Below are positions 1-11,633 of a stretch of DNA of 64,000 nucleotides, one piece after another. Positions within the stretch are counted from its first letter, which is position 1. Each line of letters starts with the position of its first letter. Source of the stretch: Kitagawia praeruptora (taxonomy: Eukaryota; Streptophyta; Magnoliopsida; Apiales; Apiaceae); contig CM075345.1 of assembly GCA_037693485.1 (NCBI GenBank), positions 4,047,501 through 4,111,500 on the forward strand. Direction: 5' to 3'. A program made the position numbers and the translations under genes. The notes beneath the pieces were generated by a model. The model was not told where the DNA came from and ran no database searches. It saw nothing but the letters and a program-made list of their open reading frames with translations.

Positions 1-120
1 CAATTGAAGTGGGATGAAGTGTACATTTTCAAAACGTGCACAGGAAAAGGTCTGAAGGCACAGCAATACAGAATCCAAAATCTCCCAACTTCTTTCTTTT
101 TATATAACAATTAGAATTAC

Positions 121-448
121 CTGACGGAGGAACACAGAGAAACCCTGTATCTCCTTCACGAATTGGGGATTTCTGCCATGTATATGAACGGAAACTATCC
201 AAAGGACTTCCTTCTTCTGATACATAAGCACTTCCTACAGTTGTACGGGATTTAATATCGAATCCATCATTTCTGTTGACTCCATCAGATAATGAGTTCA
301 AAGACATCTCTTCCCCTGCAACTCGCCGCCGGTTATCCCACCGAAAGCTCCATGATGGCGAATAACGAACATTCCTCTGTATCACCTCACTTCCGGATCT
401 GCTAGTTACAGTTCTATCCTTAGCAGCAACACAGCAAGCAGCCCCCAT
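121..448 (-). CDS. First coding exon of a plant protein with an MGAACC lipid-anchor N terminus (partial gene)
   Basis: The exon encodes about 109 residues starting MGAACCVAAKDRTV, with RNVRYSPSWSFRWDNRRRVAGEE further on. Gly2 followed by Cys5 and Cys6 fits N-myristoylation plus palmitoylation, so membrane attachment is inferred. The start resembles a conserved plant family that I associate, with low confidence, with RING-type E3 ligase-like proteins; no RING domain is inside this exon. The exon ends at a donor (CCGTCAG|GTAATTC on the minus strand, boundary 121/120). Reading past it gives a lysine-rich tail ending in a stop at 29, which is probably intron. The remaining exons lie left of the window. 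The gene looks undamaged in the part visible. Confidence 0.6.
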
Positions 449-1640
449 GCTCAGTCACATTCACAGTATAGAACAATCAAATGCAAAAATACCAACGGGC
501 ACCAAGAATCTTATCATATGATCATTCCAAGAAAAGAACTCTAGGCCAGATTATTCCCCTGCAGCAATGTAACATGTCATCTCTATTGAATATTTTTATC
601 ATTGAATTTAAATGCAGATATAAAGAGACACCACAAGCATTCATATCTAAGTGTAAAATAATGAAAACCTGCTATTACAAACATCAAACTAAACAATGTC
701 TTCTTCTTACATAAACAAATGAGTCCATAATGTAAAACCAGATTGCAGGATGCAGAGCAAACCAACACTCGAAATATCATCACGAGTTACTCCGAACTAT
801 ATACATAAAAAGCCCAAATTTCTATTCAAAATTATCACACTCTAATCTAGAACGAAACAAGGACGTAACACAACGCACAATACACAGTTTCAAAACTCTA
901 CTTTTAAACATCCATCAGAGGTACACTGTTTCCGTGAACAGAATCTCACTTCACCATCCCGTGAGGAATCACGCACATCCAAAAACGGACTCAAATTACT
1001 CAAACTCAACAATCAATTACATACCAAAACCGAACTAGACACAAACAACGAAAACGCAAATCAATCTATAACCAATAAAACAGTTCCATCAATTAAAAAA
1101 ACAGCATTTCCCTATCCAAGTCTATTCGTGTTTCGGAATTAGGGGAAAAACAAAACCCGAAACCAGCAGCAAGTTATAATGTTAAATTCAACCTTGATTC
1201 AATTCAATTCCACATCCTACTTTCGAGGACACATAATACGAATAAGTCCGAATCGCAACGAAAAGGCCTAAACATCACAAACTCACAATTCAAACCTATA
1301 TATAAACAAAAACAAGCATGTAGATCCTAAATTAATGGAACTGTAATCACAAATTCATCAAATAAATAAACAAACAATTATAAAATTCATCAATTAAACA
1401 AACAATCATAAAACCTCAATTTAATCACTACAAGCTCATACAATCACACATAACAATAATTCATCAATTTAATTCATAAATATTTAATTCATACATAAAA
1501 AAGCATAAAAATACAGAAATTAAAAATAAAAAGCTGTGAAGTGATGAAAAAGCAAAGCTTACCAACTGAGGGAGAGGTGTGTTGATTAAAAGTGTGTGTT
1601 TTTAGTGTGGGTTTTTGTATGTATAGGTGTATGTAGATGT
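449..1640 (-). promoter_or_regulatory. 5' leader with a probable 1-kb intron of the MGAACC gene
   Basis: On the minus strand a donor (CAGTTG|GTAAGC) lies at 1563/1562 and an acceptor (TTGCTGCAG|GGG) at 559/558, giving a 5'UTR intron of about 1,004 bp and a second leader exon 558-449 joined to the coding exon. The first leader exon (about 1640-1563) is rich in CA and CT, as plant leaders often are. The intron is very AT-rich and has no coding content. Both splice sites are my reading and have no transcript support. Confidence 0.45.
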
Positions 1641-2071
1641 CAAAAGGAAGAAGAGTGCTGTCGTTTTAAGCGGTGGTTATAACGGCGTTAGTGTCTTTTG
1701 CAGTTAACTTATGGTTGCGTCATGCTCGTTTCGTTATCACGCCGTTAAAAATAATTTTGTTTTTGTAATTCTTTTTTTTAGGCTCAAAGGATAATAATAA
1801 ATAAATTAAAAGTTTATTATTAGGGTAAAAGGTCTTTAAAGTTTATTTTAAATGAATTTTTTTAAATTTATTTTTAAGAAAGGAGATTTGTAAAATTAAA
1901 TTAAATTACTTAAAGTATGTTGCTACATAATTCTTTCACAATTCTTGCATAAAATCTATTCTATTATATATCTAATAGTAATAGGACAACAGGGGTTTTC
2001 CTGAGCAAATTTAATCATAGGCTCGGCTTCTCCGAACCTCACTCCAAACCTAACTCTAATTATATGTAAAA

Positions 2072-2165
2072 ACATTTTTACATTGTTATACAGAAGTTTT
2101 GAACCCATGACCTTGCACAAATAAGTTAAACTTCATAACCAATTGAGCTATGTGAACATTTAAGT
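2072..2165 (-). repeat. tRNA-like (A box/B box) module inside Helitron 1, first copy
   Basis: On the minus strand TAGCTCAATTGG fits an RNA polymerase III A box, and about 30 bp later GGTCATGGGTTCAAAAC resembles a B box, the spacing found in a tRNA. The left half recurs at 2447-2472 and 4168-4190, and the full module at about 3790-3865 and (on +, interrupted) at 21175-28115. The right-hand copy has the better B box, GGGTTCGAATACC. It is not a functional tRNA, as the arms do not pair along their length. Confidence 0.5.
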
Positions 2166-2209
2166 TTTTATTAAAAATCATTAACCACATACATAAATAT
2201 TTTTTTTGT

Positions 2210-2625
2210 TTATACATACATGCATACATACATGAATATATACATGCATGCATAAATACATACATACATAGTTATATACACACATACATATATACATACA
2301 TACATACATACATACATACATACATACATTTATGTTGTATAATCTATTAATATTCATTATTTGTAATCTATTAATTGGTGTATAATTTATATAGATATTT
2401 ATACATACATACACATGTACAAACATAAATACATACTTAAATATCATAACCAATTGAGCTATGTGAACATTTGAGTCTATATTAAAAATCATTAACATAT
2501 ACATAAATATTTTTTTGTTTATGCATACATACATACATATGCACATACATGCATACATACATGAATATATACATGCATACATACATACATACAAACATAC
2601 ATACACACATACATACATACATACA

Positions 2626-2659
<34 letters not shown>

Positions 2660-2790
2660 CACACATACATACATACATTTATGTTGTATAATATATTAAT
2701 ATTCATTATTTGTAATCCAATAATTGTTGTATAATTTATATACACATTTATACATACATACATACACATGTACAAATATAAATACATACA
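2210..2790. repeat. TACA/TATG tetranucleotide arrays
   Basis: Two blocks of (TACA)n with interspersed GCATACA and CACATACA variants (about 2211-2330 and 2520-2680) are separated by a unique AT-rich stretch that includes TCTATTAATATTCATTATTTG. They give long open frames of alternating Tyr/Met/Cys/Val or His/Thr/Ile, which are artefacts of the repeat. Confidence 0.9.
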
Positions 2791-3031
2791 TATATAAATT
2801 TCTATGGATAGATACTAATTTACTATAATATTCACTAACATATACCATATCTCATTAATCATTTTAGATCTACTGTAAATATTTATGAATTAAATACTAT
2901 AAAAAATATCATAATACAAAAAAAACCTTCATGCGTATATAAGTATAATACAAAGTTGTATTAACATTAACTATCGTAAAATTCATCAATCACATCTTTA
3001 ATACGTAAACGTACAAAAAAATATAACAAAC

Positions 3032-3032
<1 letters not shown>

Positions 3033-3096
<64 letters not shown>
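3033..3096. repeat. (TA)n microsatellite
   Basis: About 32 uninterrupted TA units. A MITE with matching inverted ends is inserted at its right edge, and TA repeats resume at 3514-3540. Confidence 0.9.
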
Positions 3097-3099
<3 letters not shown>

Positions 3100-3513
3100 T
3101 TGGGTTCAGTGGAGACCATGTTTTTTGTGGAGTCATGGAGTCCACTTTTGTTCTGCATACATTCATCAACATTTTACATTGCATTTAATAATTTTCTACG
3201 ATCATCACCAAGATTAGTTAGGGTTTTTTCAACAATATCGTCAAAATCCATCACAAATATACAATATATTGCCCGCAATGACAAAATATTGAATTTGCAC
3301 AACAAATTTTATACTGCAGAACCAAGTGTTCAATAACAAAATTCTAAAAATTAATTCAAGAGATGTTTAGGCGTGTTTCGAAGTAGTTTACGATCATGTT
3401 CAGAAGGAAAACGTTTTTACATTGGTAAAACATTGTTAAATGTGGATGAATATAAACAGAACAAAGGTGGACTCCAGGACTCCACAAAAAACATGGTCTC
3501 CACTGAACTTTGT
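3097..3513. mobile_element. MITE inserted in a TA tract (GGAGACCATG family)
   Basis: Inverted ends of about 54 bp: 3104-3157 contains GTTCAGTGGAGACCATG and GTGGAGTC, and 3456-3509 is its reverse complement with few mismatches. The middle is non-coding. TA flanks both sides, but because the target is a TA microsatellite the exact target duplication cannot be fixed. Superfamily not assigned. Confidence 0.75.
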
Positions 3514-3712
3514 TATATATATATATATATATATATATATTTAATATAACAAATAGGGGGTTCCATGAGCAAATGTTTTCATATAAAAAGTCATATTTAC
3601 CCCTACTAATTATATCTATTTTATATTTTCGAGGACCGTTTAGGATAATACAACACTAACATATTTATTACATAATAATAATTGATATGAACTAATATGC
3701 ATTTATTATTAT

Positions 3713-3961
3713 GCCTGAGCAAATTTAATCATAGGCACGGCTTCTCCGAACCTCACTCCAAACCTAACTCTAATTATATGTAAAAACATTGTTATACAAG
3801 AGTTTTGAACCCATGACCTTGCACAACTAAGTTAAACATCATAACCAATTGAGCTATGTGAACATTTGAGTTCTTATTAAAAATCATTAACCACATACAT
3901 AAATAATTTTTTTGTTTATACATACATGCATACATACATGAATATATACATGCATGCATAA

Positions 3962-3992
<31 letters not shown>

Positions 3993-4355
3993 GTAATATA
4001 CACACGTACATACATACTCACATACATACATACATTTATGTTGTATAATCTATTAATATTCATTATTTGTAATCTATTAATTGTTGTATAATTTATATAC
4101 ATATTTATACATACATACATACATACATACACATGTACAAACATAAATACATACTTAAACATCATAACCAATTGAGCTATATGAACATTTGAGTTTATAT
4201 TAAAAATCATTAACATATACATAAATATTTTTTTGTTTATACATACATACATGCATACATACATGAATACATACATGAATATATACATGCATGCATACAT
4301 AAATACATACATACATATATACATACATACACACATACATACATACATACATACA

Positions 4356-4389
<34 letters not shown>

Positions 4390-4395
4390 CACACA

Positions 4396-4428
<33 letters not shown>

Positions 4429-4560
4429 TTATATTGTATAATCTATTAATATTCATTATTTGTATTCTTAAATTGTTGTATAATTTATATGCACATTTAT
4501 ACATACATACATACATACACATGTACAAATATAAATACATACATATGTAAATTTCTGTGG
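3713..4560. repeat. Second internal module of Helitron 1 with TACA/TATG arrays
   Basis: It repeats the 1990-2800 module: the GCACGGCTTCTCCGAACC segment, the tRNA-like stretch, then (TACA)n arrays at about 3920-4000, 4090-4130, 4240-4330 and 4335-4430. This is a partial direct duplication inside one Helitron, or two fused copies. Confidence 0.75.
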
Positions 4561-4810
4561 ATAGATACTAATTTACTATAATATTCACTAACATATACCA
4601 TATCTCATTAATCATTTTAGATCTATTGTAAATATTTATGAATTAAATACTATAAAAAATATCACAATACAAAAAAAAACCTTTATGCGTATATAAGTAT
4701 AATACAAACTTGTATTAACATTAACTATCGTAAAATTCATCAATCACATCTTTAATACGTAAACGCATAAAAAAATATAACAAACATGTATATGTATATG
4801 TATATGTATG

Positions 4811-4872
<62 letters not shown>

Positions 4873-4895
4873 CTAGCGTTCTATATATATATATA
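4811..4895. repeat. (TATG)n then (TA)n microsatellite
   Basis: TATATG and TATG units pass into a long TA tract. An 11-bp piece of the following MITE end (GGCTAGCGTTC) is present at 4871-4881 and again at 4896-4906, so the MITE end plus some TA units appear duplicated. Confidence 0.8.
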
Positions 4896-5264
4896 GGCTA
4901 GCGTTCAAATACAAACCAATCTTAGAATAGAAACTAGAAACCTACACTAAATAAATTATATTTCATTTATTTTAATGGCCCCGCTAGGGGCACCTTCACA
5001 AAAAACTTATAAAATTCTTGGCTCTATTCAACAAAAATATTAAAAAAATAAAAAAATTATAAAAAAAGTTACTGTTCACGTGCCACGTCATCACGTGAAA
5101 AGTAACTTTTTTTTAATTTTTTTAATTTTTTGTTGAATAGAGCCAATAATTTTAAATGTTTTTTGTATTGGGGTACCCCTAATTTGGTCATTAGATTACC
5201 TTAAAATATTTAATTTAGCTTTAGTTTCTAGTTTCTATTCTAAGTTAGTTTCTATTAGAACAAG

Positions 5265-5268
<4 letters not shown>
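4896..5268. mobile_element. Foldback MITE in a TA tract (AGAATAGAAACTAG family)
   Basis: The ends are inverted copies: CTTAGAATAGAAACTAGAAA on the left and its reverse complement near 5225-5245, with outer ends GGCTAGCGTTC and GAACAAGACCC. Inner arms also pair: TTGGCTCTATTCAACAAAAA on the left and TTGTTGAATAGAGCCAATAA on the right, around a core with CACGTG-like motifs (5075-5097). The whole element can form one long hairpin. TA flanks both ends. Confidence 0.8.

Positions 5269-5306
<38 letters not shown>
5269..5306. repeat. (TA)n microsatellite
   Basis: TA tract right of the foldback MITE, continuing the tract left of it; the MITE was inserted into a TA array. Confidence 0.85.
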
Positions 5307-5307
<1 letters not shown>

Positions 5308-5838
5308 CAAATGGGGGGTTCCATGAGCAAATGTTTTCATATAAAAAGTCATATTTACCCCTACTAATTATATCTATGTTATATTTTAGTGGACTATTTA
5401 GGATAATGCAACACTAACATATTTATTACATAATAATAACTGATATGAACTAATATGCATTTATTACTATGTAATTAATACTTGTATGTGTCTTTGTATC
5501 CATCCATGTTAACTCTATATATTTAAATTTCGAAGTACGGTTTTGATCTTAACATTGACCTATTTATTACATATCGTTCAAGTTTGCTTTAACAAAACAA
5601 AGCATAGCGTAAAATATAAGACAGATTTAATTCAACCAGAATTATAATTTGCATGTTACGATCGGATCGATATTGCATAAATTCTGTTTTCTCACAACAA
5701 TTGCTGCGAAGATATCAACAATTCAATCCTACGTGATCACGAGTAATTCATAATATTTGTAATCTAGAGTATGCACGTACCTTGCACGAGCTACGAAGCT
5801 AGTTTAAAGTAATACATATTACGTAAAATTGTTAACAC

Positions 5839-5910
5839 TAGCTTATTACCCGTAAAATAAATAGAAGAAAATCGTAGCTTATTACCCGTAAAATAAATAG
5901 AAAAAAATCG
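5839..5910. repeat. 36-bp tandem duplication
   Basis: AGCTTATTACCCGTAAAATA plus the following AAATAG-rich sequence occurs twice in a row with one or two differences. The rest of 5803-6000 is AT-rich with no recognisable content. Confidence 0.75.
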
Positions 5911-6002
5911 TTGGATCTAGCATAATTTTTTTTATATTTTAATATGTCATAAACTAAAAAGTATATTTATATTGAAATACTTATGTTAATATTTAAATCA
6001 TA

Positions 6003-6837
6003 CTCCCTCCGTCCCTCCCAATTTTTTATATTTTCTATTTTTGGATGTCCCTTACAATTCTTTACATTTTCAAACTTTCCAAAAATAGTAAGGTTTTAAC
6101 AATTAAACAAATCAAAAGGCTCCACCACTATCCACTAGAGCTGGCAATTCGTTTCGTGTCGTGTACTTCGTTTCGTGTACTTTCGTGTTTCGTGTACCAA
6201 ATGGCCGAAACGAAAACGAAACGAAATAAGTTCGTGTACTTAAATTCTAAAACGAACACGAAACGAAACGAAAAGTACACGAAATATTTTGTGTACTTTC
6301 CATTTACACGAAAAACGAACCGAAAATCGTGTACTTTCGTGTACTTTTCGTGTACTTTCGTGTACTTTTCGTGTATTTTCTATTTATTTTGTAAAAAAGG
6401 TAAAATATGTAATATTTATTTATAATATATATTTATATAATTTAAAATATTTATTTATTTTGTGTATTTTCGTTTCGTGTCGTGTACCCAAGGGTAAAAC
6501 CAAAACCAACACTAAATTCATTCGTGTAATTTTGTGTTCGTGTAATTTCGTGTTCATGTACCGTAAAGGTCAACCCAAACCCGTAATTTTCGTGTCGTTT
6601 TCGTGTCGTGTTTTCGTGTCGTGTACGAAATTGCCAGCTCTACTATCCACTACTTTCCTCCATCTTTCTAATCTATTACTTTTTTTTTTGAAAATTCTAA
6701 TCTATTACTTAAACATTGATGGGTCCCACAATTTAACCATTTTTCACTCACTTTCCTTCTCTCCACACTTACTTTTTTCTCCTTTCTTAATCTCCGTGCC
6801 CAACCCAAATGTTAAGAATTGGGAGGGACAGAGGGGG
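6003..6837. mobile_element. Stowaway-type MITE split by a hAT element
   Basis: The ends are CTCCCTCCGTCCC (6003) and its inverted partner GGGACAGAGGGGG (ending 6837), with TA on both sides (6001-6002, 6838-6839), as for Tc1/Mariner MITEs of plants. Without the hAT insert and its duplicated 8 bp it would be about 320 bp. Confidence 0.85.
6136..6642. mobile_element. Non-autonomous hAT element with TTCGTGTAC repeats
   Basis: Inverted ends TAGAGCTGGCAATT and AATTGCCAGCTCTA, flanked by the perfect 8-bp target duplication CTATCCAC (6128-6135 and 6643-6650), are diagnostic of hAT. The body consists largely of variants of TTTCGTGTAC and CGAAACGAAAA on both strands, so it is internally repetitive. 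The open frames across it are repeat artefacts. Confidence 0.88.
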
Positions 6838-6839
6838 TA

Positions 6840-7779
6840 TATAATTAGGTTTTCTACCTTGAATAGTATTATCAATGTAGGACTTCTACATTGAATAGGC
6901 TTTCTATATTGAATAAAATTATCAATTTAGTAGGACTTCTACATTAAATAGGATTAATATGTAAAAATTCATAATTATATTTTCTCTTGAGCTTCTGATT
7001 GTTTCAATTTGAACAATAATTTTGAAATCATCACTAAGTTAAAGATAATTTTATGAATTTCGCATGGATTGTAAAATCATCCAAATCTGATTTCTAAATC
7101 TTAAGATAGAGCCTAAATAGTAAATATGAACTTTTTTCCTCTTAATTTTATTATATAATAAGGTATAAAGCAAGCATATACAGAATATGATTAGAAGATT
7201 TTTAGACCAAAGCATAAACAAATCAAAGTGTAAACTCAGTGGACTTATTAATTAAATTTTATTAGTGACTTTAAATTTAATTAATAAATTATATGTTATT
7301 GTTAGGAGTCGAACCCTTGACTTATGGTAGTACTCGTTTATTATCCCTTTTACTCTTATTATATAATAGGATATAATGTAATATTGAAGGTTTCACTCGT
7401 TCTATCTGTTAAGACAATAAGATTGTTAAGACTATAAGATTCAGTTGGGACCATCCTCTAATACTTTAAAATTTTAAATGGACTGGTTACTTAACATGGT
7501 GTAGTGAGAGATGTCTCGGGTTGGAGTTCCTTTACACATCATTGGGACCTCTTATGATAGCTTAAAATTTTAGATGGACTGGTTACTTAACACTTTATTA
7601 GATTATATTTTGAGTTCTATAAATTAGACTTGGACGATTTTATAGTCTACGTGAAACTCGCTAAATAACCTTTAATTCGGTAAAGAATTAAAACTATAAT
7701 CCCATTATAATTACCTAGAAATGGAGGAGAAAAAAGTTACAATTTTGTTTAGAATTATATTCAAATTAAAAACCTATTT
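6840..7779. other. Intergenic, no gene seen
   Basis: AT-rich sequence with several short direct repeats: AAATGGACTGGTTACTTAAC at about 7477 with a near copy at 7572, and AGGACTTCTACATTGAATAG with a variant at about 6933. No open frame, MITE ends or splice-like coding content was recognised. Confidence 0.5.
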
Positions 7780-7945
7780 ATATTTTATTTAAACCTTTAA
7801 AATACTTAATATATTTTATTTATTATGTAATATTGGCCATTTAAATTTATACTGATTATATATATGATATAAAATATGTTGCTTCCAAAGAAAATCAAAT
7901 TGAACTAAAAAAATCGTATTTTTGGGTTTCATGCCTTCTGTTTAG
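7780..7945 (+). repeat. Left arm of the duplicated kelch-like gene block
   Basis: This stretch matches 32035-32195, the upstream region of the intact kelch-like gene, including TTATGTAATATTGGCCATTT and the site GCCTTCTGTTTAG. The match resumes at 16064 after the SINE and LTR insertions and runs to about 18029. Confidence 0.8.
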
Positions 7946-8016
7946 TAAACCAAACCAAACCAAACATATCCAATATATCCCGTTTAGAACGGGGTCTGGG
8001 AGGGTAGATTGTACAC

Positions 8017-9619
8017 TGTTGACAGTATTTTTCAATGTCTAAGTTCGTTCGCAGGGAAGGACTATTAATACAAGTTTAAGTTTTAATTTCTTATTATCTA
8101 GAAGTGTAAAAAATAATTGGTGTGTTCAAATAAACTAATTTTAAACAAGTACAACTAAAATCTAATTGATGAGGACAAGCAATCCGAGAAATAGGGTTCT
8201 TCAATTGGTTCAATAATGCTATTTTCATGTGATATATATTTTTCTCATATTTTGCTAAAAACAATTCTTCTAATTTTTATAATGTTCTCTCCCAAGATAC
8301 AAAATAATGTCTACAACCATATTTCAAAAGTCACTCCCATGATCAATCAAAATACAATTTTAGATTTTAAGACCGGAGAATTATAAGTTTCATAGTCCTC
8401 TTATTAATCTCCCGATTCAATAATTAAACTATGTCTATCAAATCATGAACAAGAATTATGACTCATTTCCCAATTTATCACAATACCTATGAATACAATT
8501 AAAGGTTAGCTACGCCCTTAATTGGGTTAAGCCCTCAATGATAGATTAGCAAAAATAGAGAATTATTATCACAATCAAACAAACATATATCACCAACGAA
8601 TACTACCCAATTCTCGGATTATGAAATTAGTTAATCATGCTAGACAAATAAAATAAGCATATAATAAATGATAAAATCATAATTAAAAGAGTTTAGAGTA
8701 AAGAAAGTACAACTTGAAGAATTTATCCTCCCGGAATAATTTCCAATGAAATGAATGAGCACTCCAAGCAATTCCCTTACAATCTTCAACCGAAATAGAA
8801 CTGACAGTAAATTAAAGTGTATACCTAAAACTAATTTTACAAAAGAAGCTGAGATAACTAGAGAAAATGAATGTTCAGTACGAGGATTCTAAAAGAAACT
8901 CAGCTTTCAACCCCCTCTTTAATCTTCCTGCAACCATTGTCTTTATAGGACAAATGAGCCCACCATGTAGGAATAAAGAATTCAGCTGAAGGTAGCAAAA
9001 TCGGACTGGAAATTAGGCTGCCAACCTTTTACTTTTGCAAAATCAACTCTGATGACTTTGAATTTTGCATTTTGTAAACAACGTGGGCTGTTGCTAATAC
9101 TTTTGAACTGGCTCCGTAGAAATGCTTTTTAACCCGCACAGCTTATAATCTTTAATTAATAAATACTTAATTTAATTCAGAAATTATAAAAATAAATATC
9201 TAATATTATTAGATATTTATAAATATAATTTTCTAAATAAATTAAATATTTATTAATATAAATAAATCCTTAAATCCTAAGCTGCGGACAATTGAGGGCT
9301 TGGAACCGGACTCCTTTCGCTTCACAAAAATTATATTAATTCCAACCGGGATTCCTGCTTTAAGAATATATCACTTTCCATATTTTAGTGACAATTCTTA
9401 TTTCCTCCTTGTTCGTCCAGGATTAATCTACGGTCTCTTGGTGATGTGCAATTGAGCTCCTTTTTCTTCCAAAATTATCCTAAAAACATAAAAAACCATT
9501 TTGGCATCCAATCCAAATTAAACTGCTACTACAATGCTAATCAAGGACAAAATTATTACAAACGAAGGATAATTGAGAGATAACATGCTATAAAATGTAC
9601 ATAAAATTAGCATGTATCA
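8017..9619 (-). repeat. 3' LTR of the Athila-like element
   Basis: 1,603 bp and the same length as its partner. It starts TGTTGACAGTATTTTTC on + and ends AGCATGTATCA. It is 3' because the G-rich tract adjoins it. Confidence 0.9.
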
Positions 9620-9620
9620 A

Positions 9621-9650
9621 ATACCCCCCAACTTAACCTTTGCTCGTCCT
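9621..9650 (-). promoter_or_regulatory. Polypurine tract of the Athila-like element
   Basis: On the minus strand GAGGACGAGCAAAGGTTAAG leads into TTGGGGGGTATT, right beside the 3' LTR. This context (GAGGACGAGCAAAG followed by a G run) is typical of Athila-type elements and primes plus-strand DNA synthesis. Confidence 0.75.
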
Positions 9651-11633
9651 CGAGTAAATCAATATAAAATAACTACTTACTACTACCACTTCCGTAGGTG
9701 ATCACGGTTGCATTTGGCATATGCAACAAGCCCTTTAAACCCCTAGGCAGCCCTAGTGGACGAGTGAGGTCTCGTGAGGGCCTATAGTGAATGTACCCCC
9801 AAAATCCATCTAGCTCATGTGAAAGATTAAATGCCAATACACACCACACATGCAAGTCCTCTCACGCCACATCAACTTAAGAATCAAAGTGAATTATGCA
9901 ATGCCTTGGTGTCGAAGGTACAAGTTTTTACATAGTCTACTCAAAGAAGATGCATAAGTTCTCAAAAGTCCATGTCAGATGCAAGAATAATTTGGTAATC
10001 ATGCTAAGCCCACAAGAGTACATCTTTGAGTCAAAACTTGGGATCTCAAATGCAAAATACAAGTAATAACTCACCTTTCACTCACAAAAGAATATTCACT
10101 CAAGAACAAGGGTAAGTGTATCACTCTATTCCAACAAAATCATAAGCATGCTTGACATTTGGTATCAATCTAACTTTAACGCAACACACACCACTGATGA
10201 TAATCAAAAGGTCTTTATTCGGGTTGTAATGAGGCTAGGGACAAGGTATGTCAAGTAAAGCCAAAGAAGGTGAAATGTCAAAAGCTAGTACCCAACAACA
10301 AAAATATTCAACTCCCCATCTATCATCCCCATACTTGAATTCTTTTTCAAATAACTTGATTAGTCGAACAAAGAAGGATCACACAAAGATAAGTATGCTC
10401 TCATTTTTTTTTTTTTTATTATTATTTTTTTTTTTTTTAGAAAGAGCTCAATATAAACAAGAATAATGATCCATTGATATTATTACAAATTTCGACTAAC
10501 AAGTAACAACCAAACCCAATATTTTCCCAAAAGTAATGATCATCGATAAACCCTCCTTTTTGCACACCTTATCACTCCCTTAAGCACTGTACTAGCCTTT
10601 GACAATTGGGTTCAAGATAAAGTAAGGCCAATACAAGAAAAAGGTATAGGCAAGTAATGTGGTGTGTCACCGAAAGAATAAGATTAAGCTCAATGGGGTA
10701 ACTAATTGATCATGTTTAAATGGTGTGGTAATATGGGAATTATGAGGTTATACCTAACTGCCTTTATCATCTTATCATCAAATAATGTCATGCATTTCAA
10801 GAAAGACCTCAAACAATTGCTAGCAATGCAAACAACATGCGGACACTCAAGCAAACGAAAAATCATGCGAAAGATATGCATATAGGCTCAAAACTCGCTT
10901 GGTGTGATAAAACATAATCAATCCCAGGTAACAAGACTCTCTAACGCACCTACTTGTACTCAAAGCATGCAAACCAAATCATCTTGCACATATTCATGTC
11001 CTTTTAATTACTTACAAAATTCAATGAGTTTACTTGCTTAACTTGCTAGTGTATGTGTGTGCACAAGAACAAAGCATATCACTTCTCAATCAAAAGTGTC
11101 AATAACACAAGATTCTTTTAGCATGCATGGACGTATCAAGCTACTTATAACAAGTAATCTACACAAGGCTAGAATTATTTTTGTGATTTTTAATTTTTAA
11201 TTTTTTTTTTTAATTTTTTTTTTTATCACAATGAACACACACACCCCCCAACTTATCACGTTTCTTGTCCACAAGAAACAACCACTAACCACATATAACC
11301 TAAAGAAACAAACTATATATATAAATGACAACGCAATGGACTAATATGCTAGGAAGAAAAGAAAGAGCTCCCCTGAATCATGGTCGAGGTGGTAGCGTGC
11401 AACAAAGAAATCATGATTCAGACCCTGAAATTAATTTCAAGCCTTTGAATTCTTCTGCAATGCCCCATCAATTTTTTACTTGCCACATGCTTCCATTTCC
11501 CTGCATAGTCCAAACACACAAGACTATTATACAAATCTTAACACATAATTCAAACAACAAAATTCCTTGGGTTGCCTCCCAAATAGCGCTTGTTTATTGT
11601 CATTAGCTCGACTTATTTGCACAAACAATCATA
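9651..11633 (-). other. Non-coding 3' half of the Athila-like interior
   Basis: No protein is recognisable. It holds poly(A/T) runs (10406-10440, 11190-11230), a second G-rich tract like the polypurine tract (11240-11275) and, at 11571-11592, a segment that reads on minus as AACAAGCGCTATTTGGGAGG followed by CAACCCAAGG, a motif I recognise from the 3' regions of many plant gypsy elements. Confidence 0.6.
11240..11275 (-). promoter_or_regulatory. Internal second polypurine-like tract
   Basis: On the minus strand GTGGACAAGAAACGTGATAA then GTTGGGGGGTGT mirrors the terminal tract at 9621-9650 (GAGGACGAGCAAAG...AAGTTGGGGGGT). It could be a central polypurine tract or the remnant of an ancestral terminal one. 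Confidence 0.45.

Larger units (their letters stand above)
1955..5802 (+). mobile_element. Non-autonomous Helitron, copy 1
   Basis: The 3' end carries a decayed GC hairpin (GCACGTACCTTGCACGAGC, 5773-5791), a short spacer and CTAG followed by T, the classic Helitron terminus with A/T insertion. The 5' end is probably TCTATTCTATTATATATC after an A (1955). No terminal inverted repeats and no RepHel coding region are seen. The last 330 bp aligns closely with the reverse complement of 19110-19440, so this and the second Helitron are one family in opposite orientation. The interior has been partly duplicated: the 5' module (from 1990) recurs at 3713. The interior is mostly TATG/TACA and TA microsatellites. 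The 5' boundary is approximate. Confidence 0.6.

Noticed and set aside
2181..4550. Long open frames rich in Tyr/Met/Cys/Val or His/Thr/Ile
   Set aside because: They are translations of TATG/TACA arrays, open on several frames and both strands; no gene.
6045..6894. Open frames of 126 and 201 residues on +
   Set aside because: They run through the repeated CGTGTAC words of a hAT element nested in a MITE; the repeats explain the open frames.
7295..7330. B-box-like GGGTTCGACTCC on the minus strand
   Set aside because: No A box at the right distance and no tRNA fold; too short to call a tRNA or SINE.
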